Assembly: GCF_000738435.1 (NCBI RefSeq)
Contig: NZ_CP003984.1
Span: 2,108,001-2,172,000 of the forward strand
Source of the DNA: Planktomarina temperata RCA23
GTDB lineage: Bacteria; Pseudomonadota; Alphaproteobacteria; Rhodobacterales; Rhodobacteraceae
Length of the DNA stretch: 64,000 nt
Reading direction: 5' to 3'
Positions within the stretch are counted from its first letter, which is position 1; the number at the start of each line of letters is the position of its first letter. Shown piece by piece: positions 1 through 10,254 of the stretch. Below the pieces are notes generated by a model, which saw nothing but the letters and a program-made list of their open reading frames with translations, did not search any database and had not been told where the DNA came from. A program made the position numbers and the translations under genes.

Positions 1-227
1 GCGGTCAAAACCTCACAGCCCTCCGCCATCAGCGTCAAGGCCGCATATCCCGCTGCGCTGTCACCGAGCGCAAAGATCAAACCGGCATGGGCATAGCCAT
101 GCTGCTGCTGACTGCCCGGCAGGATTGGCGCTGTGATTTCCACATGCCCCGGCTCAACGACAGTCATCTGCGCCCCAAAAGTTTGCATAATGCTCTGCCG
201 TTCAAAGCTCTTTGTGACCCGTTCCAT
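1..227 (-). CDS. PaaI-type (hotdog) thioesterase, partial at window edge
   Basis: Only the first 75 codons are inside the window; the gene runs off the left edge. The translated part has the hotdog pattern of PaaI-like acyl-CoA thioesterases: a first beta strand, then GYAHAGLIFALGDSAAGYAA, which matches the family stretch with a conserved H/G-G-x(n)-D/S-A on the long central helix. The ATG at 225-227 follows a purine-rich AAGGGGATAGAG and sits two bases after the pdeM stop codon, so it is probably co-transcribed with pdeM. Substrate cannot be told from this fragment. Confidence 0.75.
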   Translation of the reverse strand, partial: MERVTKSFERQSIMQTFGAQMTVVEPGHVEITAPILPGSQQQHGYAHAGLIFALGDSAAGYAALTLMAEGCEVLT

Positions 228-229
228 CT

Positions 230-892
230 CTATCCCCTTGGCATTGGCAAGACATGACAGGTCTCACCGGTTAAAACCGCGACAGCCCCCGGCTGCATCA
301 AATCCCGCAAAACCGCCGCATCACTGCGCAGCCCTCCGGTGAAGGTGCCAAATGCTGGCAAAATTACCCTGTGCTGATCGTATAAAAAACAGGGGCGCGT
401 GACATGGCGCCGGCCCAATGACACGGCGGCTTTTGGATGGTAGTGACCACAGACCTCGGCCTCCGCCTCAGCGATATGACGGAACACCAAGGGTCCATCG
501 CGATACTCTGCCAGATGCGCACCCGAAAACTCAACGGGACCCGGATCGTGATTCCCCTCAATCCAAATCCACTGCCGCCCGGCCTGCATGCGATAAAGAC
601 AAGCGCTTTGTGCAGAATCAAGGCTGCCCGAGGCCTGCAAATCATCAAAACTATCCCCCAGACAAATCACAATTTGAGGGGTCAAAGCCTCGATTTCTCT
701 TTGCAATCTATAAAGAGTGTCTGCGGTGTCATAGGGCGGCGCCATAACGCCTGAGCGGCGCGCCATGCGATCTGATTTTCCCAAATGTAAATCTGACACG
801 CAAAGAATACGCCGATGTGCCCACCACAAGACACCCGAAGCCCGCGCGGTCAGCTCAGCCCCATACAAGGAAAATACATGCCCATCACTCAT
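230..892 (-). CDS. pdeM: Ligase-associated DNA damage response endonuclease PdeM
   Basis: A 220-residue calcineurin-like metallophosphoesterase. Metal-binding motifs appear in the expected order: SDLHLG at residues 33-38, LGDSFDD near 78-84, GNHD at 113-116 and GHYH at 149-152. This is the small phosphoesterase that is encoded next to an Lhr-like helicase, an ATP-dependent DNA ligase and a beta-lactamase-fold exonuclease in many alphaproteobacteria and is thought to process DNA ends. Here it lies 38 bases downstream of the helicase gene on the same strand; the ligase and exonuclease are not in the window. The ATG at 892 lacks a strong ribosome binding site, so the exact start is less sure than the identity. 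Confidence 0.9.
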   Translation of the reverse strand: MSDGHVFSLYGAELTARASGVLWWAHRRILCVSDLHLGKSDRMARRSGVMAPPYDTADTLYRLQREIEALTPQIVICLGDSFDDLQASGSLDSAQSACLYRMQAGRQWIWIEGNHDPGPVEFSGAHLAEYRDGPLVFRHIAEAEAEVCGHYHPKAAVSLGRRHVTRPCFLYDQHRVILPAFGTFTGGLRSDAAVLRDLMQPGAVAVLTGETCHVLPMPRG

Positions 893-930
893 GCCCCTGC
901 ATCGCGCATTATGCGGGGGGATGGCAAGTT

Positions 931-3360
931 TTATTGCACGGGCGCCATGACGATCTTGTTCAGACCTGAGGCCTCCATCAACCGGGCTGTTTCCTGGGCC
1001 AAAAGTCGCTCTTGGGCTTCGCCTTGCACCGGAACACGGCCCATTTCAAGAAACAGCGGAGCGGCAAAGGGCGATAGACGGTCCAGCTCTTTATGATCCA
1101 GCCGCCCTGCACAGCGGGCCAGCATCTCTTCAATCCGGTCAAAATCCACCAACCCCCTACGGGCTTCTTCGCGGGTGATTTGCATTAAGACATGCTCGGG
1201 GTCATATTTGAGCAAAGTATCATAGAGAATATCCGACGAGAACGTCGCCTGCCGGCATGATTTTCTCTGCCCTGGCGTGTTGCGCTCTATGAGACCGGCA
1301 ATAACCGCACAGCCGCGAAAGCTTCGCTTCATCACCGCATTGCCCGCCAGCCACGTCTCAAGCCCGTCCCTGAGCCCTGCGGGTGCCAAAAGCTCGGCCG
1401 CATCGCCGAGCGGCTCAAGAGAGAGCAACATCACAGCATAATCCGTGGCCACGAAACTCAGCGGGGCCAATCGGGCCTCCTCCATCCGCTTTGAGAGCAA
1501 AAGCCCAAGCGTTTGCAGCGCATTGCGCCCAGCAAATCCGTAGACCACCGTTGCAAAGCGCCCTTCATGCGGGAAGCTCTCGACCAAAAGGCGATCTGCA
1601 CGCGGCAGGAGGCTGACATGGCGCTGCAAGGCAATCCAGTCGCGCATATAGCCGGGCATCTCTGGCCAGTCCTTTTGCTGAAACCCCGCCAGTATCCGCT
1701 GGCTCAACTGGGTGGATGTGGCAAATTTCGTCCCGCTGAACGTGGCGATCTTGGGTTTTTTGCCCGGCTGTTTCGTCACCTCAACGGTCAGATCGCGCAG
1801 GCCCTCATAGCGCACCACCTGCCCACCAATCAAGAAACTATCCCCAGGCACAAGAGTTGCGGCAAAGGCCTCCTCCACCTCGCCCAAAGCACGCCCACCG
1901 CGGCCCCGCAATCGAACCTTGAGACGATCACTGTCTTGGATGGTGCCAATGTTCATGCGAATGCGTTGGGCGGCGCGCGGGTCGCGCAATTGCCACTTGC
2001 CGTCCGCAGTTTGCAGCAAACGCCGCCACCGGTCGTAGGCTTTGAGCGCGTAGCCACCGGTGGCGCAAAACTCGAGGCAGGCGTCAAACTCTGCGCGCGT
2101 GAGCTGCGCATAACGGCCCGCTGTTGTGATCTGCCCATAGAGATCATCGGCGCAAAATGGCCCGGCGCAAGCGGCAATCAAAATATGTTGGCACAATACA
2201 TCGCGTGGTCCCGGCCCCATCGGCTCGCCGTCCAGATCATCTGCGCGCACCGCCTGCAAAGCGGCGACACATTCCACCACCTCAAACCGATTGGCTGGCA
2301 CCAGACGGGCTTTTGATGGGCTATTGTAGCGATGATTGGCCCGACCAATGCGTTGCACCAGTCGTTTGACGTTCTTTGGCGCCCCCACTTGGATCACCAA
2401 ATCTACATTGCCCCAATCCAATCCCAGGTCCAGCGATCCTGTGCAAACAATCGCACGCAAAGCGCCAGCGACCATAGCCGCTTCGACCCTTTCGCGCTGC
2501 GCCCGAGACAATGAGCCATGGTGAATGGCGATTGGCAGGTTCTCCTCATTGAGCTGCCATAGCTTATGAAAGAATATCTCCGCCTGCGCCCGCGTGTTGT
2601 GAAAAATTAAGACCGTGTTGTGCTGCGCCACCTCGCGCAATACCTGTGGGATCGCATAGCCGGCCCCGCCGCCAGACCAAGGTGCAGGCGCGTCAATCTG
2701 CAACATGGCGATATCGGGCAAAGGGCCGGGCGGCGCTTGAATAATATGACAGGGTGCCGGATGGCAGGCCATAAAGCCCGCAATCTCCTCAGGATCTTGC
2801 ACCGTGGCCGATAAGCCAATCCGCTGCAGATCTGGGCACATCCGCTGCAAAGCCGCCAGTGACAGCATCAGCTGATCACCGCGCTTCGACTCGCTGAGCG
2901 CATGCACCTCGTCAATCACCACCCGTTTGAGCCCAGAAAAAATGCGCTCCGCGTCGCTATAGCTGGTCAAAAGCGCCAGGCTTTCTGGCGTGGTCAGCAA
3001 GATCTGCGGCGGGTCCGCGCGCTGGCGTCGCTTTTGCGTGGCGCTGCTGTCGCCGGTACGATCCTCGATGCGAATATCCAGGCCCATCTCCTCCGCCGGC
3101 ACGCGCAGATTGCGTTTGATATCTGCCGCCAGAGCTTTGAGAGGAGAGACATAGAGCGTGTGCAGGCCGGCATGGGGGGCCTGCGCCAAATCTGCAAGGC
3201 TCGGCAAGAACCCCGCCAAGGTTTTGCCGCAGCCGGTCGGAGCGATCAGCAGGCAAACCGGATTGTCGCGCGCCTCCATGACTTGCAATTGATGCGCATG
3301 GGGTTGCCAGCCTTTTTGGGTGAACCAGTCAGTGAGGGCGGCAGGCAAAACATCAGACAT
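931..3360 (-). CDS. Ligase-associated DNA damage response DEXH-box helicase (Lhr family)
   Basis: An 809-residue superfamily 2 helicase of the short Lhr class. Visible motifs: Walker A APTGCGKT at 40-47, DEVH box at 150-153, SATVQ (motif III), and RLVQRIGRANHR (motif VI), followed by the winged-helix and large C-terminal region typical of Lhr-core proteins. The length fits the ligase-associated subgroup (about 800 residues) rather than the 1,400-residue actinobacterial Lhr. It is followed directly by pdeM, which supports assignment to the same DNA repair set. Its biochemical role is inferred as 3'-5' ATP-dependent unwinding of DNA or RNA:DNA hybrids. Confidence 0.92.
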   Translation of the reverse strand: MSDVLPAALTDWFTQKGWQPHAHQLQVMEARDNPVCLLIAPTGCGKTLAGFLPSLADLAQAPHAGLHTLYVSPLKALAADIKRNLRVPAEEMGLDIRIEDRTGDSSATQKRRQRADPPQILLTTPESLALLTSYSDAERIFSGLKRVVIDEVHALSESKRGDQLMLSLAALQRMCPDLQRIGLSATVQDPEEIAGFMACHPAPCHIIQAPPGPLPDIAMLQIDAPAPWSGGGAGYAIPQVLREVAQHNTVLIFHNTRAQAEIFFHKLWQLNEENLPIAIHHGSLSRAQRERVEAAMVAGALRAIVCTGSLDLGLDWGNVDLVIQVGAPKNVKRLVQRIGRANHRYNSPSKARLVPANRFEVVECVAALQAVRADDLDGEPMGPGPRDVLCQHILIAACAGPFCADDLYGQITTAGRYAQLTRAEFDACLEFCATGGYALKAYDRWRRLLQTADGKWQLRDPRAAQRIRMNIGTIQDSDRLKVRLRGRGGRALGEVEEAFAATLVPGDSFLIGGQVVRYEGLRDLTVEVTKQPGKKPKIATFSGTKFATSTQLSQRILAGFQQKDWPEMPGYMRDWIALQRHVSLLPRADRLLVESFPHEGRFATVVYGFAGRNALQTLGLLLSKRMEEARLAPLSFVATDYAVMLLSLEPLGDAAELLAPAGLRDGLETWLAGNAVMKRSFRGCAVIAGLIERNTPGQRKSCRQATFSSDILYDTLLKYDPEHVLMQITREEARRGLVDFDRIEEMLARCAGRLDHKELDRLSPFAAPLFLEMGRVPVQGEAQERLLAQETARLMEASGLNKIVMAPVQ

Positions 3361-3399
3361 GCGCCAATATAGCCTTGCCCCCGCGCCATGAAAACACCT

Positions 3400-4302
3400 T
3401 TAAGCGGTCAAACCTTCCGGCTCGGGCAAATCATTGGCCCGGCATGTCGCAGTCAAAGTATTGGCCAATAGGCAAGCAATGGTCATGGGACCCACGCCAC
3501 CCGGCACGGGGGTGATTGCCCCGGCGACTTCGGCGCAGCTGGAAAAATCCACATCCCCCACCAATTTCATCTTGCCCGCGCCTTTTTCCGGCGCAGCAAT
3601 CCGGTTGATGCCCACGTCAATCACCACAGCACCAGGTTTGATCCAATCGCCTGGAACCATTTCCGGACGGCCCACTGCCGCCACCACGATATCGGCCCGG
3701 CGAACAACCTCTGGCAGATCCCGAGTGCGAGAATGTGCAATTGTCACAGTACAGCTGTCACCCAGCAAGAGCTGCGCCATGGGCTTGCCAACGATGTTTG
3801 AGCGGCCGATCACCACAGCTTCACAGCCTGACAGTGAGCCGAAATGATCCCGAAGCATCATCAAACACCCCAAGGGTGTGCAGGGCACCATAGATTTTTG
3901 CCCTGTACCCAATAGGCCGACGTTTGAGATATGGAACCCATCAACATCCTTGGCCGGATCAATGCGGCCAATCACCAAATCCTCGTTTAAATGCTTGGGC
4001 AAAGGCAATTGCACCAAAATTCCATGCACCGCGGGATCGGCATTCAACTGATCGATGACTGCAATCAACTCTTCTTCGCTGACAGAGGCGTCAAGCTTAT
4101 GCTCAAAAGAGGTCATACCAACTTCGACCGTCTGCTTGCCCTTGGAGCGCACATAGACTTGGCTGGCTGGATCTTCGCCCACCAAAACCACCGCAAGACC
4201 CGGCACAATGCCATGGTCTTGCTTCAAGCGCGCCACATGTTCCGCCACCTGCCCGCGCACCCGCGCCGCAAAGGCCTTGCCATCAATCAACTGTGCAGTC
4301 AT
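3400..4302 (-). CDS. folD: Bifunctional methylene-THF dehydrogenase / methenyl-THF cyclohydrolase
   Basis: FolD interconverts 5,10-methylene-, 5,10-methenyl- and 10-formyl-tetrahydrofolate with NADP in the cytoplasm. The 300-residue protein has the catalytic YVRSKGKQ segment (lysines near 54-56), the dinucleotide-binding GRSNIVGKP at 166-174, and the C-terminal [10 protein letters not shown] signature. The ATG follows GGGAG with seven bases between. It lies 85 bases downstream of fhs on the same strand, separated by a strong GC-rich hairpin, so the two steps of the formate-to-methylene-THF route are adjacent. Confidence 0.97.
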   Translation of the reverse strand: MTAQLIDGKAFAARVRGQVAEHVARLKQDHGIVPGLAVVLVGEDPASQVYVRSKGKQTVEVGMTSFEHKLDASVSEEELIAVIDQLNADPAVHGILVQLPLPKHLNEDLVIGRIDPAKDVDGFHISNVGLLGTGQKSMVPCTPLGCLMMLRDHFGSLSGCEAVVIGRSNIVGKPMAQLLLGDSCTVTIAHSRTRDLPEVVRRADIVVAAVGRPEMVPGDWIKPGAVVIDVGINRIAAPEKGAGKMKLVGDVDFSSCAEVAGAITPVPGGVGPMTIACLLANTLTATCRANDLPEPEGLTA

Positions 4303-4357
4303 CTTCCATCTCCCAAACCCATGAGTTCTGCCTTCAAGTCAGACACCCGAAAACGGC

Positions 4358-4382
4358 TCCCCCCGCCCAGAGGCGAGGGGGG
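4358..4382 (-). terminator. GC-rich hairpin between fhs and folD
   Basis: A run of six C, GCC, a CAGA loop, GGCG, one bulged A and a G run form a 9-10 bp stem directly after the fhs stop codon. There is no U-run right after it on the minus strand, only a later GTTTTC. It may attenuate transcription into folD or stabilise the end of fhs mRNA. Confidence 0.4.
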
Positions 4383-4387
4383 TGTTC

Positions 4388-6064
4388 TTAGAACAGGCCT
4401 TCGATTTCGCCTGCATCATTGAGCATAATTGTTTCGGCAGCCGGTTTGCGCGGCAATCCCGGCATGGTCATGATTTCACCACAGACCGCCACAACAAAGC
4501 CAGCGCCAGCGGACAAGCGCACTTCGCGCACCGGCACAGAGTGGCCCACAGGCGCGCCGCGCAGATTGGGATCCGTGCTGAAGCTGTATTGCGTCTTGGC
4601 CATACAAACGGGCAAATGCCCATAGCCCTGCGCTTCCCAATCCTTCAACTGATTGCGGATCTTTTGATCCATCAAGGCCTGATCGGCGCGGTAGATCCGT
4701 TTGCAAATGGTTTGGATCTTTTCTGCCAAGGGCATCTCATCTGCGTAGATCGGCGCGAAATTGGCCATATCGGCATCGGCGATCTCCGCCACACGAGTGG
4801 CCAAAGCCTCAGCGCCCTTACCGCCAAATTCCCAATGCTGCGAAACGATCGCTTCAGAGCCCTGCCCGGCGACAAAGTCTTTCACCGCTTGCACTTCAGC
4901 CTCAGTGTCGGTGACAAAATGGTTGATCGCGACAACCACAGGCACGCCAAAGCTCTTCAGGTTTTCGATGTGGCGTCCCAAATTCGGGCAGCCGGCTTTC
5001 ACCGCGTCAACATTCTCTGCACCAAGATCTGCCTTCGCGACACCGCCATTCATTTTCATCGCCCGAACCGTGGCCACCAGCACCACAGCAGAGGGCGCCA
5101 GGCCCGCTTTGCGGCACTTGATGTTGAGGAATTTCTCTGCGCCCAAGTCGGCACCAAATCCAGCCTCAGTCACCACATAATCACAGAGTTTCAACGCAGT
5201 TGTGGTGGCGATCACCGAGTTACACCCGTGGGCAATATTGGCAAATGGACCACCATGCACAAAGGCCGGGTTGTTTTCCAAAGTCTGCACCAGGTTGGGC
5301 TGCATCGCATCTTTCAGCAAGACGGTCATCGCGCCATCTGCCTTAATATCGCGTGCAAAAACTGGGCTGCGGTCGCGGCGATAGGCCACGATCATATCAC
5401 CAAGGCGTTTTTGCAAATCGGTCAGATCTTTGGCCAAACAGAGAATCGCCATAACCTCCGAGGCAACGGTGATGTCAAAACCCGCTTCGCGTGGGAAGCC
5501 ATTGGACACTCCGCCCAAAGAAGTTGTGATCTGCCGCAACGCGCGGTCATTCATATCAACAACCCGGCGCCACACCACGCGGCGTGTGTCGATGTCGAGC
5601 TCATTGCCCCAATAGATATGGTTGTCGATCATCGCGGACAAAAGACTGTGCGCCGAGGTAATTGCGTGAAAATCGCCTGTGAAATGCAGGTTCATGTCTT
5701 CCATCGGCACGATTTGCGCATAGCCGCCCCCGGCAGCGCCACCCTTCATCCCAAAATTAGGGCCTAAAGAGGCTTCACGAATACAGACCATTGCCTTCTT
5801 GCCGATGCGGTTCAATCCATCGCCCAGACCAACAGTGGTCGTGGTCTTGCCTTCACCCGCTGGCGTTGGGTTGATGGCAGTGACCAGGATCAACTTGCCA
5901 TTCTTACGGTCTTGAACAGAATTGATGAAAGACTGGCTCACTTTGGCCTTATCATGGCCGTAGGGCAGAAGGTCTTTGCTCTCGATTCCAATCTTAGCGC
6001 CAATGTCCTGAATTAGGGCTTTTGAAGCACCGCGTGCAATTTCAATATCCGATTTGTAGCTCAC
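4388..6064 (-). CDS. fhs: Formate--tetrahydrofolate ligase
   Basis: Fhs makes 10-formyl-THF from formate, ATP and THF. The P-loop [13 protein letters not shown] lies at about residues 65-77, and the C-terminus has [14 protein letters not shown], both diagnostic. The longest open frame starts upstream at 6109, but I choose the GTG at 6062-6064: it gives [12 protein letters not shown], 558 residues, the normal family length, and has GGAG eight to nine bases upstream. With folD it gives the organism a formate assimilation route into the folate pool, as expected for marine Roseobacter strains that oxidise methyl groups. Confidence 0.95.
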   Translation of the reverse strand: MSYKSDIEIARGASKALIQDIGAKIGIESKDLLPYGHDKAKVSQSFINSVQDRKNGKLILVTAINPTPAGEGKTTTTVGLGDGLNRIGKKAMVCIREASLGPNFGMKGGAAGGGYAQIVPMEDMNLHFTGDFHAITSAHSLLSAMIDNHIYWGNELDIDTRRVVWRRVVDMNDRALRQITTSLGGVSNGFPREAGFDITVASEVMAILCLAKDLTDLQKRLGDMIVAYRRDRSPVFARDIKADGAMTVLLKDAMQPNLVQTLENNPAFVHGGPFANIAHGCNSVIATTTALKLCDYVVTEAGFGADLGAEKFLNIKCRKAGLAPSAVVLVATVRAMKMNGGVAKADLGAENVDAVKAGCPNLGRHIENLKSFGVPVVVAINHFVTDTEAEVQAVKDFVAGQGSEAIVSQHWEFGGKGAEALATRVAEIADADMANFAPIYADEMPLAEKIQTICKRIYRADQALMDQKIRNQLKDWEAQGYGHLPVCMAKTQYSFSTDPNLRGAPVGHSVPVREVRLSAGAGFVVAVCGEIMTMPGLPRKPAAETIMLNDAGEIEGLF

Positions 6065-6261
6065 TTTAAGTCTCCAATGTGACCGCTTGATCAAAGTATA
6101 CCGTTGCATGTACCGCCATCTGCGACAAAGTAGCAGAGTAAATCCGACATTTGCACTCGCGTGTGCGGCAGCCGATTGACCTCGATGGGGTTCATTGGAA
6201 ACCCCTGCTTCAACTTTGAAACTTATTTGCTAACATTGTGGGATAAATAGTGGAGACGTCA

Positions 6262-6336
6262 TTGCAGCGATTCATTTTCATTGTGCACATAGCTATGCTG
6301 ATTGGTGCCGCATATCTTATTCTTTGGATCACCTAG
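6262..6336 (+). CDS. Possible small membrane peptide (24-28 residues)
   Basis: In the gap between fhs and the MOSC gene there is a short plus-strand frame ending in TAG at 6334-6336. From a TTG at 6262, six bases after GGAG, it reads LQRFIFIVHIAMLIGAAYL then ILWIT, one hydrophobic helix. A GTG at 6250 would add four residues; an in-frame TAA lies just upstream of that. Nothing is recognised by family. Support is limited to the hydrophobic pattern, the Shine-Dalgarno-like site and the lack of any other gene here. Confidence 0.3.
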   Translation: MQRFIFIVHIAMLIGAAYLILWIT

Positions 6337-6356
6337 GCCAAAACGGGCGGCAAGGC

Positions 6357-6959
6357 CTATAGAAGGCGGGCTTGCCCATCCGCCTGCCAAGCGCGTTGCA
6401 CAGGGCAGTGCAGGCGCAGCACATCGCCCAAGGCCAAGTCGCCATGTCGCTCGACCCAGGCGGTCACGCCGCGCTTGCCCTTGGCATGGGCTTTAAAGGA
6501 CTTCCCTTGCCCGGGCAGATCCCGCTCAATGGTCATGCCGACCTGATGGCAAGGGTGGTTTTGCATATCCACCACCAAAGTCGTGCCTTGCTGTGCCTGA
6601 AGCCGTGAAGACGGCGGGATATGGGAAAAATCTCGGCATCCCGACACCACCATCGTCGCCCCAAGCCATTGGGGATTGAACTGCGCCAGCCCCATATCGC
6701 GCGCAATCTGGTCTATTTCTTCCTGGCTAACGATGCTCAGCTGCCGCACATTGATGATGTCCGTGCCACGCGGATGCTGTTGCAACACACGGCTGTCTGA
6801 GGCGCGTGTCCGGCCTCGATGCGCCGCCCCCACAACCCCATCCCAATCCAATTGCAGCCGTTTGCGCGGCTCTGTCTCGATTTCAATTTCGCGCCGATGC
6901 GTGACCACGCCCAGCCAAGTGATGGTGAGGTAAACATCTGTTGCTTCCAATGCAGGCAT
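6357..6959 (-). CDS. MOSC domain-containing protein
   Basis: A 200-residue protein of the MOSC (molybdenum cofactor sulfurase C-terminal) family. The signature region is FNPQWLGATMVVSG near residues 93-107, then LVVDMQNHPCHQVG with the conserved cysteine, and HAKGKRGVTAWVERHG near the C-terminus. Such stand-alone MOSC proteins are thought to handle sulfur or molybdenum cofactor; the substrate is not known. The start is supported by GGGGAGG seven bases upstream. That ribosome binding site directly abuts the T-run of the ftsH terminator, so expression needs read-through or a promoter inside ftsH. Confidence 0.85.
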   Translation of the reverse strand: MPALEATDVYLTITWLGVVTHRREIEIETEPRKRLQLDWDGVVGAAHRGRTRASDSRVLQQHPRGTDIINVRQLSIVSQEEIDQIARDMGLAQFNPQWLGATMVVSGCRDFSHIPPSSRLQAQQGTTLVVDMQNHPCHQVGMTIERDLPGQGKSFKAHAKGKRGVTAWVERHGDLALGDVLRLHCPVQRAWQADGQARLL

Positions 6960-6973
6960 CGCCGCACCTCCCC

Positions 6974-7009
6974 AAAAAAAGCCCCCGCCTTTGGTATAAG
7001 GCAGGGGCT
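6974..7009 (-). terminator. Rho-independent terminator of ftsH
   Basis: On the minus strand, nine bases after the ftsH stop, AGCCCCTGCC pairs with GGCGGGGGCT (10 bp with one G-U) across a 10-base loop and is followed by seven T. This is a textbook intrinsic terminator and closes the ruv-tol-tilS-ftsH transcription block. Confidence 0.85.
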
Positions 7010-7017
7010 CAAAGACC

Positions 7018-8937
7018 CTAGGCCGTGGGCTCGGGTTCCATCCCGCCGCCGCTGCTGCTGCTCGGCTTCGGCTTGGTTTTGGGAACCGCCGTCACCGATG
7101 GTGTGCCGCCCGATGTCGCGCTATCATCTTCATCGCCATCACGGTCAAGGCTCTCGCCCTCCATCACCTTTTTGATTTCCGCCCCAGTCAGGGTTTCATA
7201 TTCCAAAAGGCCCTGCGCCAGATTCTCAAAGCGCTCTTTATTGTCAACGATGGTCTTCATGGCCAAGTCATAACCATTTTGCACAAAGCTGCGCACCTCA
7301 GTTTCGATCAATTCCTTGGTGGCCGCAGAGGTTGACAGGCCTGATGTCCGGCCAGAATACCCTTCCGCCGCTTCGGAATAGTCAATATTGCCAACTTTAT
7401 CGGACATGCCCCAGCGCATCACCATGGCGCGCGCCAGACTTGAGGCCTGTTGAATATCGCCTGACGGGCCATTCGACACCTGATCTTCACCATATTTGAA
7501 GATCTCAGCCGCCTTGCCGGCCATGGTCATCGCCAATTCATCGTGGCACTCATCACGGTGGAAGTTGAGACGATCCATTTCCGGCAGGCTCATCACCATA
7601 CCGCCGGCGCCGCCACGAGCGATGATTGTGGCTTTGTAAACCGGTTGGCATTTTGGCAAAAGTGAACCGACCAAAGCGTGGCCTGCTTCATGGTAGGCTG
7701 TCTTCTCCAACTGCTCCTTGGTGCGCACCATGGAGCGCCTCTCTGCGCCCATAAGGATCTTATCCTTGGCCTTCTCAAAATCTTCCATTGTCACCAAACG
7801 GCGTCCAATACGCGCAGCCGCCAGGGCCGACTCATTGACCAAATTGGCCAAATCCGCACCCGAGAAACCAGGCGTGCCCCGGGCAATGATCCGCAAGTCC
7901 ACATCGGGGCCCGTTGGCAATTTGCGCGCATGCACGCCCAATATTTTCTCACGCCCTCTCAGATCCGGGCTTGGAACGGTCACCTGCCGATCAAAACGAC
8001 CCGGGCGCAGCAGCGCGGGATCAAGCACATCTTTGCGGTTGGTCGCCGCGACGATAATAATGCCCTCATTGGCCTCAAAACCGTCCATTTCAACCAAAAG
8101 CTGGTTGAGGGTTTGCTCGCGCTCGTCATTGCCGCCCCCGTAGCCAGCACCACGCGCCCGGCCCACCGCATCGATTTCATCGATAAACAATATGCATGGC
8201 GCATTCTTTTTCGCCTGCTCAAACATATCGCGCACGCGGCTCGCACCGACGCCCACAAACATTTCAACAAAATCCGAACCGGAAATCGAGAAGAAGGGCA
8301 CGCCCGCCTCACCCGCAATCGCCCGCGCCAGGAGGGTCTTACCCGTGCCCGGGGCACCTTCCAGCAATGCGCCTTTCGGAATTTTACCGCCCAAGCGGCT
8401 AAATTTTTGTGGATTCTTCAAAAAATCGACGATTTCTTCCAGCTCTTCCTTGGCTTCGTCAATACCCGCCACATCGTCAAAGGTGACATTGCCTTGCTTT
8501 TCGGTCAGCATCTTCGCGCGGCTCTTGCCAAAGCCCATAGCGCCGCCCTTACCGCCGCCCTGCATCCGGTTCATGAAATAGATCCACACCCCAACGAGAA
8601 GCATGATCGGCAGGAGCGACAAGAGGATCGATTGGAACATTGAGGTTTCTTGTGACGTGGCCGCAACGCTCACGCCTTTAGACACCAAAAGATCGCTGAT
8701 CTGCGCATCACCTGGAACGATTGTGACATATTCCGTGCCATTGGGCCCAGTGTAAGTGACCGTCTCGCCGTCCAGCGTGGCGCGGCTGACCTGGCCATTT
8801 TCAACCGCCTGTACAAAGTCAGAATAGGTTGTGGTGCGGCTCGAGGCTGTGCTTGCATCCCCAGAGAACAAACGAAACAGCATCAAAAGCAAGATGAACA
8901 ATACAAACCAAAAGGCGAGGTTGCGTAGATTACCCAA
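7018..8937 (-). CDS. ftsH: ATP-dependent zinc metalloprotease FtsH
   Basis: A 639-residue membrane-anchored AAA+ protease that degrades misfolded membrane and selected cytosolic proteins. Two membrane segments (about 8-24 and 102-122) frame a periplasmic domain. Walker A GAPGTGKT is at 194-201, Walker B ILFIDE at 249-254, the second region of homology ends in RPGRFDRQ, and the zinc site HEAGH is at 416-420. The tail is rich in Asp, Ser and Pro. The start codon is TTG: it gives the family N-terminus [10 protein letters not shown] and has AGGAG six bases upstream; no better ATG exists. It follows tilS, a common alphaproteobacterial arrangement. Confidence 0.97.
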   Translation of the reverse strand: MGNLRNLAFWFVLFILLLMLFRLFSGDASTASSRTTTYSDFVQAVENGQVSRATLDGETVTYTGPNGTEYVTIVPGDAQISDLLVSKGVSVAATSQETSMFQSILLSLLPIMLLVGVWIYFMNRMQGGGKGGAMGFGKSRAKMLTEKQGNVTFDDVAGIDEAKEELEEIVDFLKNPQKFSRLGGKIPKGALLEGAPGTGKTLLARAIAGEAGVPFFSISGSDFVEMFVGVGASRVRDMFEQAKKNAPCILFIDEIDAVGRARGAGYGGGNDEREQTLNQLLVEMDGFEANEGIIIVAATNRKDVLDPALLRPGRFDRQVTVPSPDLRGREKILGVHARKLPTGPDVDLRIIARGTPGFSGADLANLVNESALAAARIGRRLVTMEDFEKAKDKILMGAERRSMVRTKEQLEKTAYHEAGHALVGSLLPKCQPVYKATIIARGGAGGMVMSLPEMDRLNFHRDECHDELAMTMAGKAAEIFKYGEDQVSNGPSGDIQQASSLARAMVMRWGMSDKVGNIDYSEAAEGYSGRTSGLSTSAATKELIETEVRSFVQNGYDLAMKTIVDNKERFENLAQGLLEYETLTGAEIKKVMEGESLDRDGDEDDSATSGGTPSVTAVPKTKPKPSSSSGGGMEPEPTA

Positions 8938-9030
8938 GGGAAACTCCTATTAGAACCGCAATGTGTCGACACGAGATAGCGTCGGGCTTTGACCTAAGAT
9001 AGACATCACACCGCTTTATTCAACGGGGTA

Positions 9031-10254
9031 CTACCATTCCCAGGGCGGTGAAACCACCTTAAGCATATCTTTTGGGCCAAATTGCGCCATTGGTGCGGCC
9101 AAAAGCCTTTGCCCTTGCCACAAAGATGGGCTGGCCAAAAGCGCCAAACGCGGGCGGCCACTGTCCCGCCACCCCGGGCATTGCCCAAGGCCAGAGGGGC
9201 CAAGCGCCCGAATTTCATATGATTTTTCAGCATTCACCATGGAGATCCGGCCATCCCAGGGCGCGCCAGCTTGCGCCACCTGCCTTTCCACCACAGAAAA
9301 TTCCCGAGAAATCCGCAGCACTGTCTTGGACTGCGGTATTAGGACACATCCATGCAGGGTCACTGTTTTTTTTGCCGCAAGCGCTCTAAGCAGTGCAGAA
9401 TTTCGGGGCCTATAGGGCTGACCGCTGATCCAATTGAGGGCAGCCGACACCATGCGCTCGATATATTCGCGCGGCAGGCGGCTCAAGGCCACCCGATCGA
9501 AAAGCACATCGGTGACATCAATTTGCGCCACCTGCGGCCAAAGCCCTCGCGTCGAAAATTCGAGAGCCTCTTGAACGTGGCGCATGCGTGTGGCGGTTGC
9601 GGCCAGCCTAGGGCCCGTTAATCCAAGCGCCTCTAACTCGGGCGCCGCCTGACGCATCCGCACACGCATGAAAGCCGGATCTTCGTTGCTTGGATCATTG
9701 CACCAGCCCTGCCCCTGCGCATGCAAGAAACCCTGCAAATCCTCCCTGCAGAACGCGAGCAAGGGGCGCTGCCAGTCCATGTCGCGATCTGTCCAACGCC
9801 CGCGCATTTCGCTAAGACCATCCGCGCCAGAGCCGCGGGCCAAGCGGATCAGAAAGTTTTCCGCCACATCGGTCTGACTGTGCCCCAAACAAATACAGCG
9901 GCACGCCATATCCCGCCCCCAGGCCGCCAGAGCCTCATAACGCGCGCTGCGGGCGCGGGCTTGAAGATTGGGGCCCTTGGGCAGATCGCTTATCGTTAGG
10001 GTAGTATGGGCGACGCCCAGCTTGCCGCAAAGCGCGTTGACCCAAAGCGCTTCTTCCTTCGCTTCAGCCCGCAGCCCATGGTCGACCGTGGCGGCGCACA
10101 AATGCGCCTGAGGCATGGCGGCACGCAAGGCCAGAAGCAGCGCGACAGAATCAGATCCACCCGACACTGCAACCCCAATCACCGCGTCTTTTGGCAGCGG
10201 CGCAAAGACCTCAGCGAGATGCGATGAGATGTCCTGTGGCGGCTCGAGGCTCAT
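9031..10254 (-). CDS. tilS: tRNA(Ile)-lysidine synthase
   Basis: TilS attaches lysine to C34 of the AUA-reading tRNA-Ile, changing both decoding and charging. The N-terminal PP-loop motif SGGSDS is at residues 31-36, followed by DHGLRAEAKEEA typical of the family and a DNPERH-like region replaced here by HSQTDVAENFLIRLARGSGA. At 407 residues the length is normal. Its ATG overlaps the cpoB stop as ATGA, so it is translationally coupled to the Tol-Pal genes. Confidence 0.95.
   Translation of the reverse strand: MSLEPPQDISSHLAEVFAPLPKDAVIGVAVSGGSDSVALLLALRAAMPQAHLCAATVDHGLRAEAKEEALWVNALCGKLGVAHTTLTISDLPKGPNLQARARSARYEALAAWGRDMACRCICLGHSQTDVAENFLIRLARGSGADGLSEMRGRWTDRDMDWQRPLLAFCREDLQGFLHAQGQGWCNDPSNEDPAFMRVRMRQAAPELEALGLTGPRLAATATRMRHVQEALEFSTRGLWPQVAQIDVTDVLFDRVALSRLPREYIERMVSAALNWISGQPYRPRNSALLRALAAKKTVTLHGCVLIPQSKTVLRISREFSVVERQVAQAGAPWDGRISMVNAEKSYEIRALGPSGLGQCPGWRDSGRPRLALLASPSLWQGQRLLAAPMAQFGPKDMLKVVSPPWEW

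Noticed and set aside
4382-5767. A 461-codon plus-strand frame opposite fhs
   Set aside because: Shadow of fhs; no motif and atypical composition.
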